Assembly (NCBI RefSeq): GCF_000471905.2
Contig: NW_006499897.1
Coordinates: 2,980,108-3,044,107, forward strand
Direction of reading: 5' to 3'
From: Amborella trichopoda
Taxonomy: Eukaryota > Streptophyta > Magnoliopsida > Amborellales > Amborellaceae
DNA length: 64,000 nucleotides
The notes below the pieces were generated by a model. That model did not search any database. It saw only the letters and a program-made list of their open reading frames with translations, and was not told where the DNA came from. A program made the translations under genes and the position numbers. Within the stretch, counting starts at the first letter, position 1. Each line of letters begins with the position of its first letter. Shown in pieces: positions 35,880-48,095 of the stretch.

Positions 35880-38017
35880 ACACGTAGAAAAATGGCCCCC
35901 CTTGACGGGGCAGGGAATCCACTTTGCATTCCCGGGGTCAGAATCTGATGAACTGTTTGAAAGGGGTGAAGCTACAATATAGAGATTTCCAAGCTCCTGA
36001 AGAACGGCCATCTAGAGACGGGAGGGCAGCTAGTCGTAGGGTAGATGCCTATATTTGTGGTGAAGGACAGACTGCCACAGATGGTTGTTTGGGTGGCCAG
36101 CCGCCACCACCACTGAAGACTTCGCCAACTATGGTGAAGAGGAAGGGGAAGAGTGGGTCTCCTTGTCAGAGACGTGTAGACGAAGGGAAGAAACTTCTCA
36201 GAGTGCCATTTATAAGGACCTAGAAGAAGGGGTTGGTGGTGCAGCCGCTGATCCCCTTACTCCATTGAACCCCAAAGCCCATTTTGACCATGGTCTCGTG
36301 AGGATTGCCCAATCTACATGATCATAGGCCTTTTCCTAATCGAGTTTGATTATGAGTCCTAGCACCTAAGAAAGGTACTTAGAATGAATGCTTTCAGGGG
36401 CTACAATGGCCTCCTTTACAAAGGCTCCCAGGTGTGGAGAGATGACCCAACCAAGGACTTCTCTAAGTCTAGTGGCTAGAATTCTTGAGAGTATTTTACA
36501 AGAATTGTTGATCCGGCTAATCAGCCTCAAGTCCTTAAGGTCTTCCGCTCCTCCTACTTTGAGAGCAATATCGGTAGCATTGGTCACTTTATGGACGATG
36601 TCCCTGGAGTGGAATTATTCAAAGAGCAAAATCAGGTCGAAAGGAGTTCTAGAAAGTTTTGAAAATGGCCTTGAGGATTTTTATTTCAGATAAGGCACGT
36701 TCCAACCATGGGGCCTTGTCCCAAGGTAAGGAGTGAAAGGAGAGGTCAGCCATGGAGGGCTTGGGCCCAAGGGGGCAGCAAACAGTTGCTGGAAAATTTC
36801 TATGATGGCATTCTCCACAGAAGGGGTCTATCCAGGAACAGGTTCCCGACTCTGATTTGGGTGATGGTGTTGTCTCTCTGTCTATAATTAGCTATCTTGT
36901 TGAAGAAAGCGGTGTTTTGATCACCACACTTGAGCCATTTTATCCTAGACCTTTGATGCCAGAAGATCTTTTCCTTGCAGAGAATAGATTGGAAGAGGAA
37001 TTTGAGATTAGTTCTCTATTAGGTCTCGTCGGGGGTTAGAGCCCTTCCCTCCACGACTAGATCCCAGTGGGCTAGAGACAGCAACATAGATTCCTTCTGA
37101 GCCCTGAAGTTACACTGCAAAAGACAACTCCAACATTTAAGGGAGGGTTTGAGTAGCTGGAGTTTGCGTTGGAGGAAGAATTCGGCCCAGCCCTGGACCT
37201 AATTCAAGAAAGATAACCACCAAGAAGGGATAAGGGCATGGATTTCAGACTCTTCAAGCCAAGCCAGTTCAAAGAACCTAACAGGTTTAGGGCCCCTAGG
37301 AGCCGTTTGAGTGTAGAGAAGGATAGGGCGATGGTCCGAGGTGGGTTCACAAAGGGCTGTGGAACGTGTCCCTGGGAAGGAAGCATCCCATTCGAAGCTG
37401 GTCAGGTACCGATCGAGCTTCGATATAGAGAGGAGGGTGAGTGGTTTGACCAGGTAAAGTCTGCGCCTTGGAGGGGAATGTCTAAGAGTTTGTCCCTAGA
37501 AATGAAATCTGAGAAGTCAAGCATACATTGGGTTACCCTTGAGTTGGGATTCCTTTTGAAGGACCACCAGCCTAGATTAAAGTCACCACCAATGTGCCAG
37601 GTTGTGAGAATGAGGGTGGCAGCCTCATCCAATTTGTCCCAGAGTAGGTTCCTGAGGCTTGGGAAATTAGGACCATAAACTGCATTACACTATCAGGGGA
37701 GGCCATTAGAGATTCTAGAAAGGGCCACCATGACAGAGTAAGAGACGACCACAGGGGACGAAAGGACGTGAAGAGTGGGGTCCCAAATGCCACCAGAGGC
37801 CGCTTGAGCTTCCAGGGCTATCCACTAGCTAGGCCTTCCACCCCAAACTTGATGGATCTGGTGAAGTGTTGGGGGAGGGAGCTTTGTTTCAAGAATAGCA
37901 AGGACCAAGGGTTTGTGCTTAAGGCAAAATTCACAAATGACCTTCCGTTTCCAAAGGCTGCTGAGAGCTCTCATGTTCCATGTGAGAAGCTTCATGAAAG
38001 GCGAATATTAGGTATTT
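35880..38017 (-). mobile_element. L1-type LINE, ORF2 N-terminal half, broken
   Basis: The minus strand shows the start of an L1 ORF2 near 38017-37970 (MKLLTWNMRAL). An AP-endonuclease follows, with GGDFNLGWW around 37.57-37.59 kb and LLDIPLQGADFTWSN around 37.43-37.48 kb. Then come the RT N-terminal part with DLRLISRINNSCKILSRILATRL (around 36.48-36.55 kb) and an RT motif QGDPLFPFLFTIV (around 36.1-36.15 kb). Similarity fades at about 35880, before the end of RT. Several stops and frameshifts are present. The C-terminal half of an L1 lies nearby in the opposite orientation (39000-40476). Confidence 0.82.
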
Positions 38018-38999
38018 TTGTTTAATGATTCTGAGATTTTAAGAATTAACTAATATTAGGTAGCCAAAGGAGAATCTGAAATATGAAAATGCCTTGATCA
38101 AGAAATTTTCAATACTGAAAAATCAGAAATGTTGGTATCTCTTAACAAATTGCATTAAGAAGTACAAAGTAGATGGTGCTATGGGATTACCTGGATTCTT
38201 CTGTCTAGGCTCTGTAGTCTGTACCCATGCACACACATATGTCTACACCAGTTCTAAGACCAATTCTTCCAAATTCTCATGTTTGTTCATGAAGCTAATT
38301 ATATCTTTTTTCGAAAAAATATCATTAAAATGGTCAAACCACCTCAGACAGTCACTAAGGTGGTTCAATCAGCCAATTTATCAACAAAGTGGTTATTATA
38401 AAAATATCATCTCACTCAAGCACCTCATCAACTAATTCGCAAGAAAGTGCCCAAAATGACCGTGATCAGGATTCGGAATCCTGTACAAGTAGAGGTACTT
38501 TCGTAATTCTTCCTATGACACGAGTGGAGCCAAATTACCAAAATTCCCAACTTGCTCTTGAGTTCAAACACGAAAACGAAACTCGAGTTTTTTATTGGAA
38601 AACACATCTTCCAGGTATGGAACATATAATAAAACGGGGAAGTTCCATCATTTGGCTCAACCCACTTAAGGCAAATAAATAACATAAATAACCTGTGTGT
38701 TCTGATTTCCAAATCCGACACAAGAAACTTTAATGAAAAGAGAAGTTCCGGATTTGGAACCTAGAACAAGCATGAGTATTTAGAATGGAATGGAAGTTTC
38801 CAAAATGGAAGCTCAAACTCCAACAGATTTCACCAGGTCTGGTTGGACCAGATATGTAGAGCCAAGTCTTCTAGGGTCTAGGATGCTGAAACCTCCAAAT
38901 TGCCAACACTACCCTCTTGGGGAAACATGGTGGACTGTGGCCACTAATGAGGATCAATTGTGAAGATCAATGATCTCGAATATATATCAAACCAACAGT
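38018..38999. other. Between the two L1 pieces, nothing recognised
   Basis: Could hold L1 5' UTR or ORF1 remnants in minus orientation, but I see no clear gag-like or RRM-like pattern. The two overlapping ORFs at 38389-38721 are unconvincing. Confidence 0.4.
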
Positions 39000-40476
39000 T
39001 TTAGATGGCTCCCAAAAGGTCCGTCTTCCTCAAGGGCTTCAGGTGCATGGAGAGCAATTGGATAGGTTAATTCAATTTTTCAGAAACTGTACTAGATTCT
39101 GGGAAGACCTTTGCATTGGAGATCAAACCCTTCAAGTAGCCTTTCCTGCCATCTATAGCACTACTATAAACAGTGAGGCTATGAGCACCAACCACACTTC
39201 TTGCATGGCTAAGACTGAGAGTACAGTTTGGACACCTCTCCTGTGTCAATACCTCACTAAGGCTGAAGCTTCCCAGCTTGTCTCTGGTAGTCCAGTCTCC
39301 CTTCTTGCTCAGCTCAAGGCATTCTTCTTACCCCTTTCAGGTGCCGATAGAGAGTTTGGATCCCATCCCCTAATGGCTCTTTCTCTGTCTCTTCCTTCTT
39401 CAAAATCCTCACAACTTGCAACCCCAATCCAGTGACGGCAAGCAGAGGTTGGCTAGCGTCGGACCTGCCCAAGGTGCAAGCTTTCTCTTGCGTTGCCTTC
39501 TTGCACAAAGTTCTATTGGTGGACAATATCAAAAACAAGGCTTCCATGTAGCATATAGATGCGCAATGTGTGGTGCCGAAGAGGAAACAAAACCCTGACT
39601 CTTTCTGCTGTGCCCCCAGTCAGCCACGATTTGGGCACATTTCCTAGAAATCTGTGGCCCCTTCTAGATTAGCCCCCCTTCTGTGGAAGACCTTTACAAA
39701 CAGTACCATTCTCTTCCCCCCCCAGCCTCTGGTAGATTCCTTTGGCGCCTCACCATCTAGGCGATCATTTGGTCCATCTGGCTCGAAAGGAGTTGAAGGA
39801 TCTTTGAGGGCTCACCTTCTCGCCTATCCACCATTGTCCATCGGATCATCTCAATTGTTATATTTTGGGCTTCCTCAAACAAACTCTTCAGCAGCTTCTT
39901 ACCTCGGACTTCCTCTCCAAGTGGCCCTCTATCATTTTCTCCACCCCTTCTGCCATTTGCAGATCCTTGGCATGGTTTCCTTTGACGCCTCACCATTTGC
40001 AGATCCTCATCATTGGATCCAATTGGCAGAGCAGATGCCGCACTTGTTAAGTCTTTGGCACTTCTTCTTGGTCTATCATTACATGACAGAGACAAAGGGT
40101 TCTCATTCCTGTTTAAAAGAGACTACCACAGTGTCATTCAATGGGCCTCTAAAGTTGCCCCATCCCCTTGGAGATTCGACAACATCTTCAAGCAGATTTC
40201 TCTCTCTGCAAAGGACTAGTGGTGTCATTTCGACAAACTCAGTTTGAAATGAACTTTGAGGCAGATTCCCTAGCTTTTGCAGGGGCTTCTCTCCCCTCTA
40301 CCATTATGACAGCCAACCCGTCATCTATTTCAATAATTAACTCAATTCTGTATAGCCCTTAATCTAGTCCTTGTTATTGATTAGTAACCGATTTTTTGCA
40401 ATTACCTATTCTCAGTTGTGCAAATTGTACAACTTTACAACATGAATACAATTTAGTTACTTATCAAAAAAAGAAG
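39000..40476 (+). mobile_element. L1-type LINE, ORF2 C-terminal half with 3' tail
   Basis: The plus strand encodes the L1 post-RT region: FWEDLCIGDQTLQVAFPAIY (about 39095-39154). It continues with a zinc-knuckle-like region, IIWSIWLERSQRIFEG (around 39.77-39.82 kb) and the RNase H-like end NFEADSLAFAGAS (around 40.25-40.29 kb). The 3' end TTAGTTACTTATCAAAAAAA at 40452-40471 is the usual plant L1 tail. Broken in several places. It complements, without overlapping, the inverted piece at 35880-38017. Confidence 0.8.
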
Positions 40477-40855
40477 GCGTATTTACATCGTTTGGCTTGG
40501 GCCATTTACGTGGAGTCAAATTACTAAAATAGCAATGTTTGTTCAAGATTCCAAATCAAGAACAAGGACATTTTAGGTTTTTTTAGTGAAATAGTTAAGG
40601 ATGTAGAGTGGAATGGTCTTTTTAAAGTAACCCCATGCTGTTAATAAATTCATTAATTTGAACATCACATGATTTTCTGAGGTGGTTTGACAATTTTAAT
40701 GACATCTTCTCTTCTTTTCATATATGTAAATGATGGAGATGGCTGTGATGTTAAGTTGAAAACTACAAATAGGGCATGAATATAGAAGCCTCCAGAAGAA
40801 TAGATATTGTGATGATAAATTTTGGCAGCAAAAACCTCATAATGGAGTAGCATTT

Positions 40856-41433
40856 TAAAGCAAATCGCAATTGCTGATTTTTTTTTCAAGTTTTATTTTT
40901 TTTATTTTAGTTGTTAAAAATCTAGGGGCAAGACTGAATTTATTTATTTTTTCTATTTATTACTATTCAATTTGGGGTTAGTACGTTAGAGGGACTAGAA
41001 AGGCATTTTATTTTAGGTTTTGGGTGGGCGTTGAAGGTATAGGTTGAAATCTTTTTTAGTGTGTGAGTTTTTAGGATATAGATAGGTTAGTGTTGTTAGA
41101 TTGGTTGGGATAAAGTTTAACATGAGATTGAGGGAGAGAGAGATTTGCATGGGATTTGAGATAAAGAGAGAGGAGGAGAGCGAGGGAAAATGTGTGGGAA
41201 AGGGTGGGCTTTGGGTTATTTTATTTTATTAGTCTCTTTGTTTGTATTTAAAAGGGAAAGTCATCCCTCTTTGGAACTTGGTGAATTGAGTAAAGAAATT
41301 ATTTTTTGGTCTTATGAAATGATCTTTGGATTAGACTCCCTACAGACCCAGAGATGATATATTCTCTCATCTATTATTAGTATTTTGTTTTTAATTAATT
41401 TGTTCCCATCTTCCCTCCATCTTTGCTGCATCA
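40856..41433 (+). repeat. Left LTR of the gag-only element
   Basis: Starts TAAAGCAAATCGCAATTGCT, ends GCTGCATCA. It contains TTCAATTTGGGGTTAGTA and a stretch TAACATGAGATTGAGGGAGA shared with the right LTR. Confidence 0.88.
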
Positions 41434-42580
41434 GTTGGTACCAGAACAAGAAGATCCAACTATCACAATCCCACCAAAACCTACTCCTACGATCAATAAT
41501 TTGATGTTATATACATTATGGAATGTATAAACAAAGCCATGAAAGTGTTCGAAGTGAGATTCACGAACAACGACGACAGATCGACGAAGCAAATGAGCGG
41601 TTTGCAGCTATTGGAAACAATGTTCATCGCGAAAAGGGTGCTCACAACCATGAAGATCTAATGCAAAATTCCACCGTAGAGATGAATCAAGTCCCACGAT
41701 CGACTCGAGGTGCTGACCCTGAACGTAACGAACAAATTTACAGGCAAGACCCACATCCTATAGAGTGTCCCCGTGATCTCGGTATTAAAGTTGATCTCCC
41801 TAAATTTCATGGTAAGCTCCATATAGAGGCTTTTTATTGGTTAGTTGAGTGTAGTTGAAAAAGTTTTTTTAATGGAGCGAATTACCAGAGGAGCGTAAGG
41901 TTAAATTTGTTGCAACCAAGCTCTGTGGTTATGCTGTAGCCTGGTGGGAACAAGTTCAACAATCCTAACTTTGTAGTGGGAAGGGAAAATTTCTGATTGG
42001 CAAAAGATGAAAAAAAATTGAAAGAAAATTTCTTCTTGTGGAACATGAGCAAATTTTCTTTTAAGATCTCCGAAATCTTCGATAGAATGAAAAGAAAGTA
42101 GAGGATTATACTAGGGAATTTTTATAGACTTGTGGCTCTAAACAACCTCCAAGAGACTGAAGGACAAAAGGTTGCTCAATATGTAAATGGGCTCCAACCA
42201 ACCATTAGAGATGAGGTCTTTCCACATCGACTATAGAGGTTAGTGAAGTTTTTCAAATTACTTTATAAGTAGAAACCAAATACCAATGGAGCACCGATAA
42301 GCGGCTTTTCACCGAGAAGGAGGTTTTGCGCTCCATCCAAAATTTAATGAAGAAACAAAGGATACCTCAAAATTTACTTGTTGTCGGTGTAATGAAACAG
42401 GACACCGTGCATATGAATGCCCAAAAAAGAAGGTGGAGGTACACTTAGCTAAAGAAATAGATGAAGTTCAAGAAAAAGATCAAGTTCCATAAATACACCA
42501 GCATGGTGATGAAGGGAACAATCTTTGAATCAAGTTCGAATCTTCAAGCTCAAGGTCAAACTTCTCCAATCCCAGGAGAA

Positions 42581-43184
42581 TGATGCAAATCGCAGCTGCT
42601 GATTATTTTTTTTCTTAAGTTTTATCGTTTTATATATTTTTATTTTTTTTATATTAGTTTTATCTTTTATTTTAGTTATTAAAAATCTAGGGATGTGACT
42701 GAATTTCTTTCTTTTGATTCATTACTATTCAATTTGGGGTTAGTATCTTTGAGGGACTAGAAAGGTATTTTATTTAAGGTTTTCGGTGGTCGTTGAAGGT
42801 ATGGGTTGAAATCTTTTTTAGTGCATAAATTTTTAGGATATGGATAGGTTAGCATTATTAGATTTGTTAGGATAATGTTTAACATGAGATTGGGGGGGAG
42901 AGAGATTTGCATGAGATTTGAGATGAAAAGAAAAGGAAAACATGTGGGAAAGAGTGGGCTTTGGTTTTTTTTTTTTGTAGTTCTCTTTTTTATATTTAAA
43001 AAGGAAAGCCATTCTTCTTTGGAACTTGCTGAATTCAGTAAACATATTGATTTTTGTTCTTTTGAAAAGATCTTTGGGGTGAACTGCCATACAGACCCTG
43101 GTAGAGGGTATATTCTCTCATCTATTTATTATTACTTTATTTTAATTAAATCTTTCCCATCTTCCCTCCATTTTCCCTTCATCA
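42581..43184 (+). repeat. Right LTR of the gag-only element
   Basis: Starts TGATGCAAATCGCAGCTGCT, ends CCTTCATCA. It is followed directly by the CATTT target duplication. Confidence 0.88.
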
Positions 43185-43189
43185 CATTT

Positions 43190-46112
43190 CCTCCAGAGCG
43201 GATTCAGGAGCTGAAGCAATTTGGGGAACACCAAACCACCATAGGGTGGAAGCTCCCTGGGTTTAGGATTGTCGTACGTACGTTCAACAAGTTAAGGAGT
43301 TAGATCCTAAGATACTTGGGAACGAGATCCAATGTCAATGGGACCGAGGTTTTGACTTGGAGGGATCTAAGCTCCACCATACATAAATTGAGATCAATTA
43401 ATAGTATTTGATAAAATAAGGATAGAGAAAATGCCCACTCGATCAATTATCATACATCACTTAGCTTATTGCCAATGCCATAGTAATAGTACAATTTACT
43501 ACAATAATACAGTTTAATAATATCATAAATTGGCTTTACTATAATATTAAAATGTAGTTTTTAATATCATAATTCTAGCATACAACAATGTGATATGCAC
43601 CATAGTTTAACATACTCTAAAGAAATAAATCTATAATACCAAGCAGAGGAGCAGTAGTTCAATTAATAGTATAGCTCCTCCGCTTGGAAGGATCCTAGGA
43701 CGTACACCGGAAGCGAGATCCCCATTTCTATAAACCCAGCTCCGTCTAAGATCCCTTAAAGGAACCGTGGGATCTAGTTCCTAAGGTGGGACCATGGCCT
43801 TACCCCCAAGGTTCCCACAACTATGATGTCATTGGCAATTCCAAATGGAAATTGTGTTCCAATGGCTCTCTCTCCCACAAATGCTCTTGAGGCAACAAAT
43901 GACCCATTGTCTCTTCCTCACTCTTCTAAAAAGTAATAATATTTGAGTAAGAAATCCCTTTGCTAAAAATGATTCTTTGCAACATCACCATGAAAAAACA
44001 ACAACTTTAGGGGTGGGGTTGAGGGTGGTTCCTCTTTTCAATTCCAACAAGTACGGGACATCTTTCGGACACATTTGCATCATTTTCTGTACCTAGATTT
44101 GACTGTAAGTGTCCAGATTATTTCGACTTTGGAGTGCCTGATCCTTCTAAATGTCATCTCCTAACACAAATATTCTAGACGTTCTAAAAAGAGACACCAA
44201 GCCCTCCATCTCATTATCATCTAAATCTCTACCAAGAAGAGGCATTGTAATAACTATAACCTCTACATAGCAATTGATGATTATAACTGAATAACTAGAA
44301 TAGGGTCCTCCATGTAGCAATTGATGATTATAATTGAATCATCGACGGCAATTCTAAACCAAAACTTCAAAAATTGAACACAAACAATGATGTGTTTGGT
44401 TGTACGAAATCCACATCAGATGTTCTTGATCTTGTATCCTGTTTAGGTATCCTTTTTTGATAAGGAATACCAGCTTCAAACAGAGGAAGAGATAAAAAAG
44501 CAAAGAAAACAAGAAAATAGTGATGGTTACAAAATATCCTCCAATAGACAAATACTGCAGGTCCATATAACATAATCGCCATTCAAGTCATGCCCTAATC
44601 TCATAAAACTAGCAATCTCCAACAATATTACGATAAAATGGAAAGGGAATTCATTTAAGTAACAGCATACGTTTCAACTTGGCAACAGAGTTTGCATATC
44701 TTTCGGTTCCTCCAATTTCCCTCGATTTGTGAAACTTCTTTTTTCTCAGCCGGCCCTAATCTTTTTTAATCCAATAAATTGGCCATGATTTTAGAGATTC
44801 TCACAAACAAGAGGGATTCCATTCCTGAATCTTTCTAACATAAACTTTACCTTATTCTAAGCTATTTGGGCCAAAATATTTTATAAGGATCATCAAAATA
44901 AACCAGGTGAGGGATAATTTTTCAATTCTTAAGCTTAAAGCATAGCCCCATATTCCAATATCTAGTTTTTCCGACTACCATATCTCCTAAAGTGTATAAC
45001 AAAAAAGCTCTGCAAGTATGGCATCTATAGGCTTCAGACTTTCAAGGTGGAGGTCAACTCCAACATTAATAGGCTGGTTATATCTATTGTGGGTTTCCAT
45101 TCACTCAGCTACGAATTTAATCATACAGATGCCTAACACTTTGGGAAATAATCACATAAAAAATGAAACACTGAATGTATGCGACATAAGAAAGCCAATG
45201 CATATCCAAATCTTACTTACAGTTGCTCTTGTTCAATTAGATAAAATCGTTAACACCACAAACCAATTCCCGGAAGAAATAAATTAGCAAACAAGAAGCA
45301 AATAATTCTCAAGCATCTGAAAAAGTTAAACATGGTTAGAAAATTAAATTTTTTGCAGAACTAAATTGAGAGATTAAAAACAGAAGGATGATCTTGCAGT
45401 TTGCATCCAATTATCCATGCAATAACAGAATCTTCAAATCAAGATACAGAGAAACTTGCATTTCTAACAAAAAGCATGAATTCTGGACAAGATGAGAATA
45501 TCAATGGGGATGATTCCAAAGAGATCCAATTAAACCATGACAAATGTGATAATGAATCATGGAAACAGAGTAAAGGAAAAGTAAATTGAAAACCCAATTT
45601 CAAAATAAATAGAAAAAAAGGAAGAAAAAAGGGAAAAGAAAATGCAAGTTTCAGGCCAGTAAGGCGAAACCCAAATCACATTCAGAAACTAAAGGCAATT
45701 ATACAAAGAATATCATATAATCGCGATGTAAAATAACGGACCTGGATTGAATGACGGAATAGTTTCCATTATATGTGGATGAAGAGATCTCAGCTTGAAC
45801 AGAGAAAATGGTCTCTTTCTTCCAAGTTTCTTTTGTTTAAAGTAGGGTTTCTTGGATCCATGGGCAAAGCTAAATTGATTTTTTCAAAGGGAATGGCGCA
45901 GCGGAGGTCTCCGGGTTTGTTAAAAGTGCCTCACCAAATGATCATTTCCCCTAAGAAATCGATACTCACAATTCTCTGCTCCTCTCGCTCTTAAATTTCT
46001 CCTCTACTTTTTGTAAGATTCGCTACGTAGAAATCTCTGTTTCCTCGAATCCACGTAGAATGACAAATACATTTGGGTCCACCTTCAACTTCCCAAGGAC
46101 CTCTCTCAGACT
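43190..46112. other. Intergenic, no gene seen
   Basis: Several ORFs of 60-90 codons, none with a recognisable domain. An isolated strong hairpin lies at 43639-43687 (separate entry). Confidence 0.45.
43639..43687. other. Stem-loop with tRNA-like features
   Basis: CCAAGCAGAGGAGC (43639-43652) pairs with GCTCCTCCGCTTGG (43674-43687), 13 of 14 positions. The loop TAGTTCAATTAATAG resembles a Pol III A box. A weak B-box-like GAAGCGAGATCCCC follows at 43709-43723. It may be the head of a tRNA-derived SINE or chance. Confidence 0.35.
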
Positions 46113-46373
46113 TAAGGGTGGCAATGGACCCGACCACGCCCGGGACCGACGCGTTGACCCGACATATGTTTTTACGGATGTTTGAGGTTTTCATATTGTC
46201 ACGATATTGACATTATTTACAATATTATTGGTAAAATAAATAAATAAATAAGCTCATAGTGGCACTGGATCCAACCAGACTCGGGACCGACAGGTCTGGA
46301 TATTGGTCCAAATTTTGGACCTGAATATTATTCAGGTCCGGGTCTGGCTCCAGCCGACTCCTTGCCTCCCCCA
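46113..46373. mobile_element. MITE family B, copy 3 (approximate right end)
   Basis: Starts TAAGGGTGGCAATGGACCCG. The interior is full of GACCCG / GGGTCCGG units like copy 1 (ATTATTCAGGTCCGGGTC). The right end is taken at CCTTGCCTCCCCCA. The flanks CTCAGACT and CTCTCCCT match at only five of eight positions. More GC-rich family-like sequence follows to about 46470. Confidence 0.55.
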
Positions 46374-46689
46374 CTCTCCCTTGTTATGGGCTTCCAACGG
46401 GCCGGGGTCGGATGAGCCCCAAAACTACGTAATAGAGGCTTGGGTGGAGCCCGAGTCCAAAAATCTAATTTAGGGCCCTAGTCCAAAAATATTTGAGTGA
46501 GGCAGACATTAAACTTTGCATACTAAATACATATAAATTGATTTTAAAAATTTTCAGACTGGATTAGTGCTGGCGGGAGGCGAGCCCTCCGATCTGGGTC
46601 CTGACCGTGGGCCTTATCATGTGGACGCACCAGGGCCAACCTGAAATCCCACGTTCCATTCCGAGTCCGGAGGCCCGTTTTTCTTTTTC

Positions 46690-46860
46690 TTTTTTTCTGT
46701 TTTTTTTAAATGGTAACTGTAATTTCATTGAGTAAATGAGATTATAAAGATAAAACAAAAAAGCCAAAAAAAAAAACCTGAGGGATAAGAAGAAGGGCTA
46801 ATCCCCAACTTTAGAAGCCCTCCCAAAAGAAAACCTCTTCACTCATTTTAAGGGCATCAT
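46690..46860 (-). mobile_element. LINE 3' tail (minus strand)
   Basis: On the minus strand, AATGAAATTACAGTTACCAT followed by TTAAAAAAAAC is the usual end of a plant L1, ending near 46697. GGGGATTAGCCCTTCTTCTT stands upstream as its 3' UTR. No coding part is left. Confidence 0.55.
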
Positions 46861-46965
46861 ATTCTTAAAAAAGGGCGGGTGGACAGCGTTATCAGTATGG
46901 AAGGATGGGTTAAAATTAATTTTGATGGGAGTAGTAAAGTGGAGGAGCAGAGCTCGGGTTATGGC

Positions 46966-47114
46966 GGTCTACTGCATGATTCCGATAGAGCTCTAAAGTA
47001 GTCATCTATTGCATGATTCCGATAGAGCTCTACAGTGGTCATCTACTGCATGATTCCGATAGAGCTCTACAGTGGTCATCTACTGCATGATTCCGATAGA
47101 GCTCTACAGTGGTC
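46966..47114. repeat. Minisatellite, 37-bp unit, four copies
   Basis: The unit contains TACTGCATGATTCCGATAGA then GCTCTACAGTGGTCATC. The last copies are identical, so the expansion is recent. Confidence 0.93.
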
Positions 47115-47119
47115 ATATC

Positions 47120-47240
47120 AAGGTCGTTTGTAGCAACGTGGGATTAGTAAAGCTGAGTTTAAGGTCGTTTGTAGCAATATGGGTTAGTAAGGCTGAGTTC
47201 GAGGTCGTTTGTAGCAATATGGGATTAGTAAAGCTGAGTT
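47120..47240. repeat. Minisatellite, about 41-bp unit, three copies
   Basis: The unit contains AGGTCGTTTGTAGCAATATG then GGATTAGTAAAGCTGAGTT. It starts six bases after the end of the 37-bp array. Confidence 0.93.
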
Positions 47241-47865
47241 GTGGGCTCTGAAGATTGAGATGTCCAAGCTAGACTCAAATCAGTGGAAGGGGGCTCAACT
47301 AATTTGATTTCTTGGTGCAAAGAACTGGATCATACTCCATGGTTCTGGAGCATAATTATGAATGAAATCTTACATGGGTAGAGAGGTGCACGTTAATAAG
47401 TCTACAGATAATGTAAGCCAAAGAGGTTTCACTGTGGTTTAGTGTATTTGGCTATAACCTCCCCCTCCTTTCTCTTTTATTTCTTTCTTTCCCTCCCCTC
47501 TTTTCTTCCTCTTTCTTTAGGGGTAGTTTGGGTACTTCAAAATCTATTATAACTAAACATATTACAAGGAAATATGAGATTTACAATTAGGTACATAGAA
47601 AAATGGAAATAAATTACACAAGATTTTCGCAAAATACGTCAAATCTATTATGTATAGAATGGCTATGAAATACAAGATGCGCTGTGAAATCTATTAAGCG
47701 TTTAACAGCTAATCTAACTAAGCGCCAACAAAAATCCTCTATACAAAAATTCCTCTATTTCCCGCCATTTTTCCTCTGTGTTTTTAGTCTCACGTTACGT
47801 GCTTAACGGGTAATCTAACTACAGATGACTAAAACAAATCTTCCTCATTCTCCCTCGCACATCCA

Positions 47866-48095
47866 TTTTTATATTTCTCTATCCCCAATTTGGGTTGTAG
47901 CATACATTTGAAGCTAAATCTTTTTTTAAAAAAAAAAATTTCGATAAATTATATTTTATGCTTCACTTTTAAACATCCATTTCGACATTCTTATGCACAT
48001 ATCCATTTCTGCCTCCCTCTATCCCCAATTTGGGTGGTAGCCTCATATGAAATAAATATTTTAAAAAAAAAGATTTTTTGATAAATTATATTTTA
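47866..48095. repeat. Imperfect direct duplication, about 120-bp unit
   Basis: CTCTATCCCCAATTTGGGTT at 47877 recurs at about 48017 (CTCTATCCCCAATTTGGGTG). TCGATAAATTATATTTTATG recurs near 48079. The copies are diverged. Confidence 0.65.

Larger units (their letters stand above)
40856..43184 (+). mobile_element. Short gag-only LTR retrotransposon (TR-GAG-like), broken
   Basis: The LTRs are 40856-41433 (578 bp) and 42581-43184 (604 bp), both ending in TCA. The target duplication CATTT is exact at 40851-40855 and 43185-43189. A primer site like initiator Met-tRNA (TGGTACCAGAAC) lies at 41436-41447. A purine tract (AGGAGAA) directly precedes the right LTR. The interior, about 1.15 kb, holds only a Ty3/gypsy-type gag with a CCHC zinc knuckle (CRCNETGHRAYEC, around 42.38-42.42 kb); no protease, RT or integrase is present. 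The gag frame is broken at a few points. The LTRs differ by many substitutions and small indels, so the insertion is not recent. Elements like this depend on another element's enzymes to move. Confidence 0.88.
46880..47430 (+). mobile_element. L1 fragment, RNase H-like end
   Basis: GWVKINFDGSSKVEEQSSGY (about 46894-46953) is the start of the RNase H-like domain at the C-terminus of plant L1 ORF2. AELWALKIEMSKLD follows near 47.23-47.27 kb. Two tandem arrays (46966-47114 and 47120-47240) have expanded inside it. It is unable to code for a working protein. Confidence 0.75.

Noticed and set aside
36388-40247. Plus- and minus-strand ORFs of 100-200 codons
   Set aside because: Either real but broken L1 ORF2 pieces or their antisense shadows; not host genes.
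43200-43303. Coding continuation of the gag-only LTR element
   Set aside because: It lies outside the right LTR and beyond the CATTT target duplication, so it is flanking DNA; no domain is recognised.
45018-45994. Possible exons of an unknown gene
   Set aside because: Three short ORFs with no domain, no consistent splice phases and AT-rich codon use.
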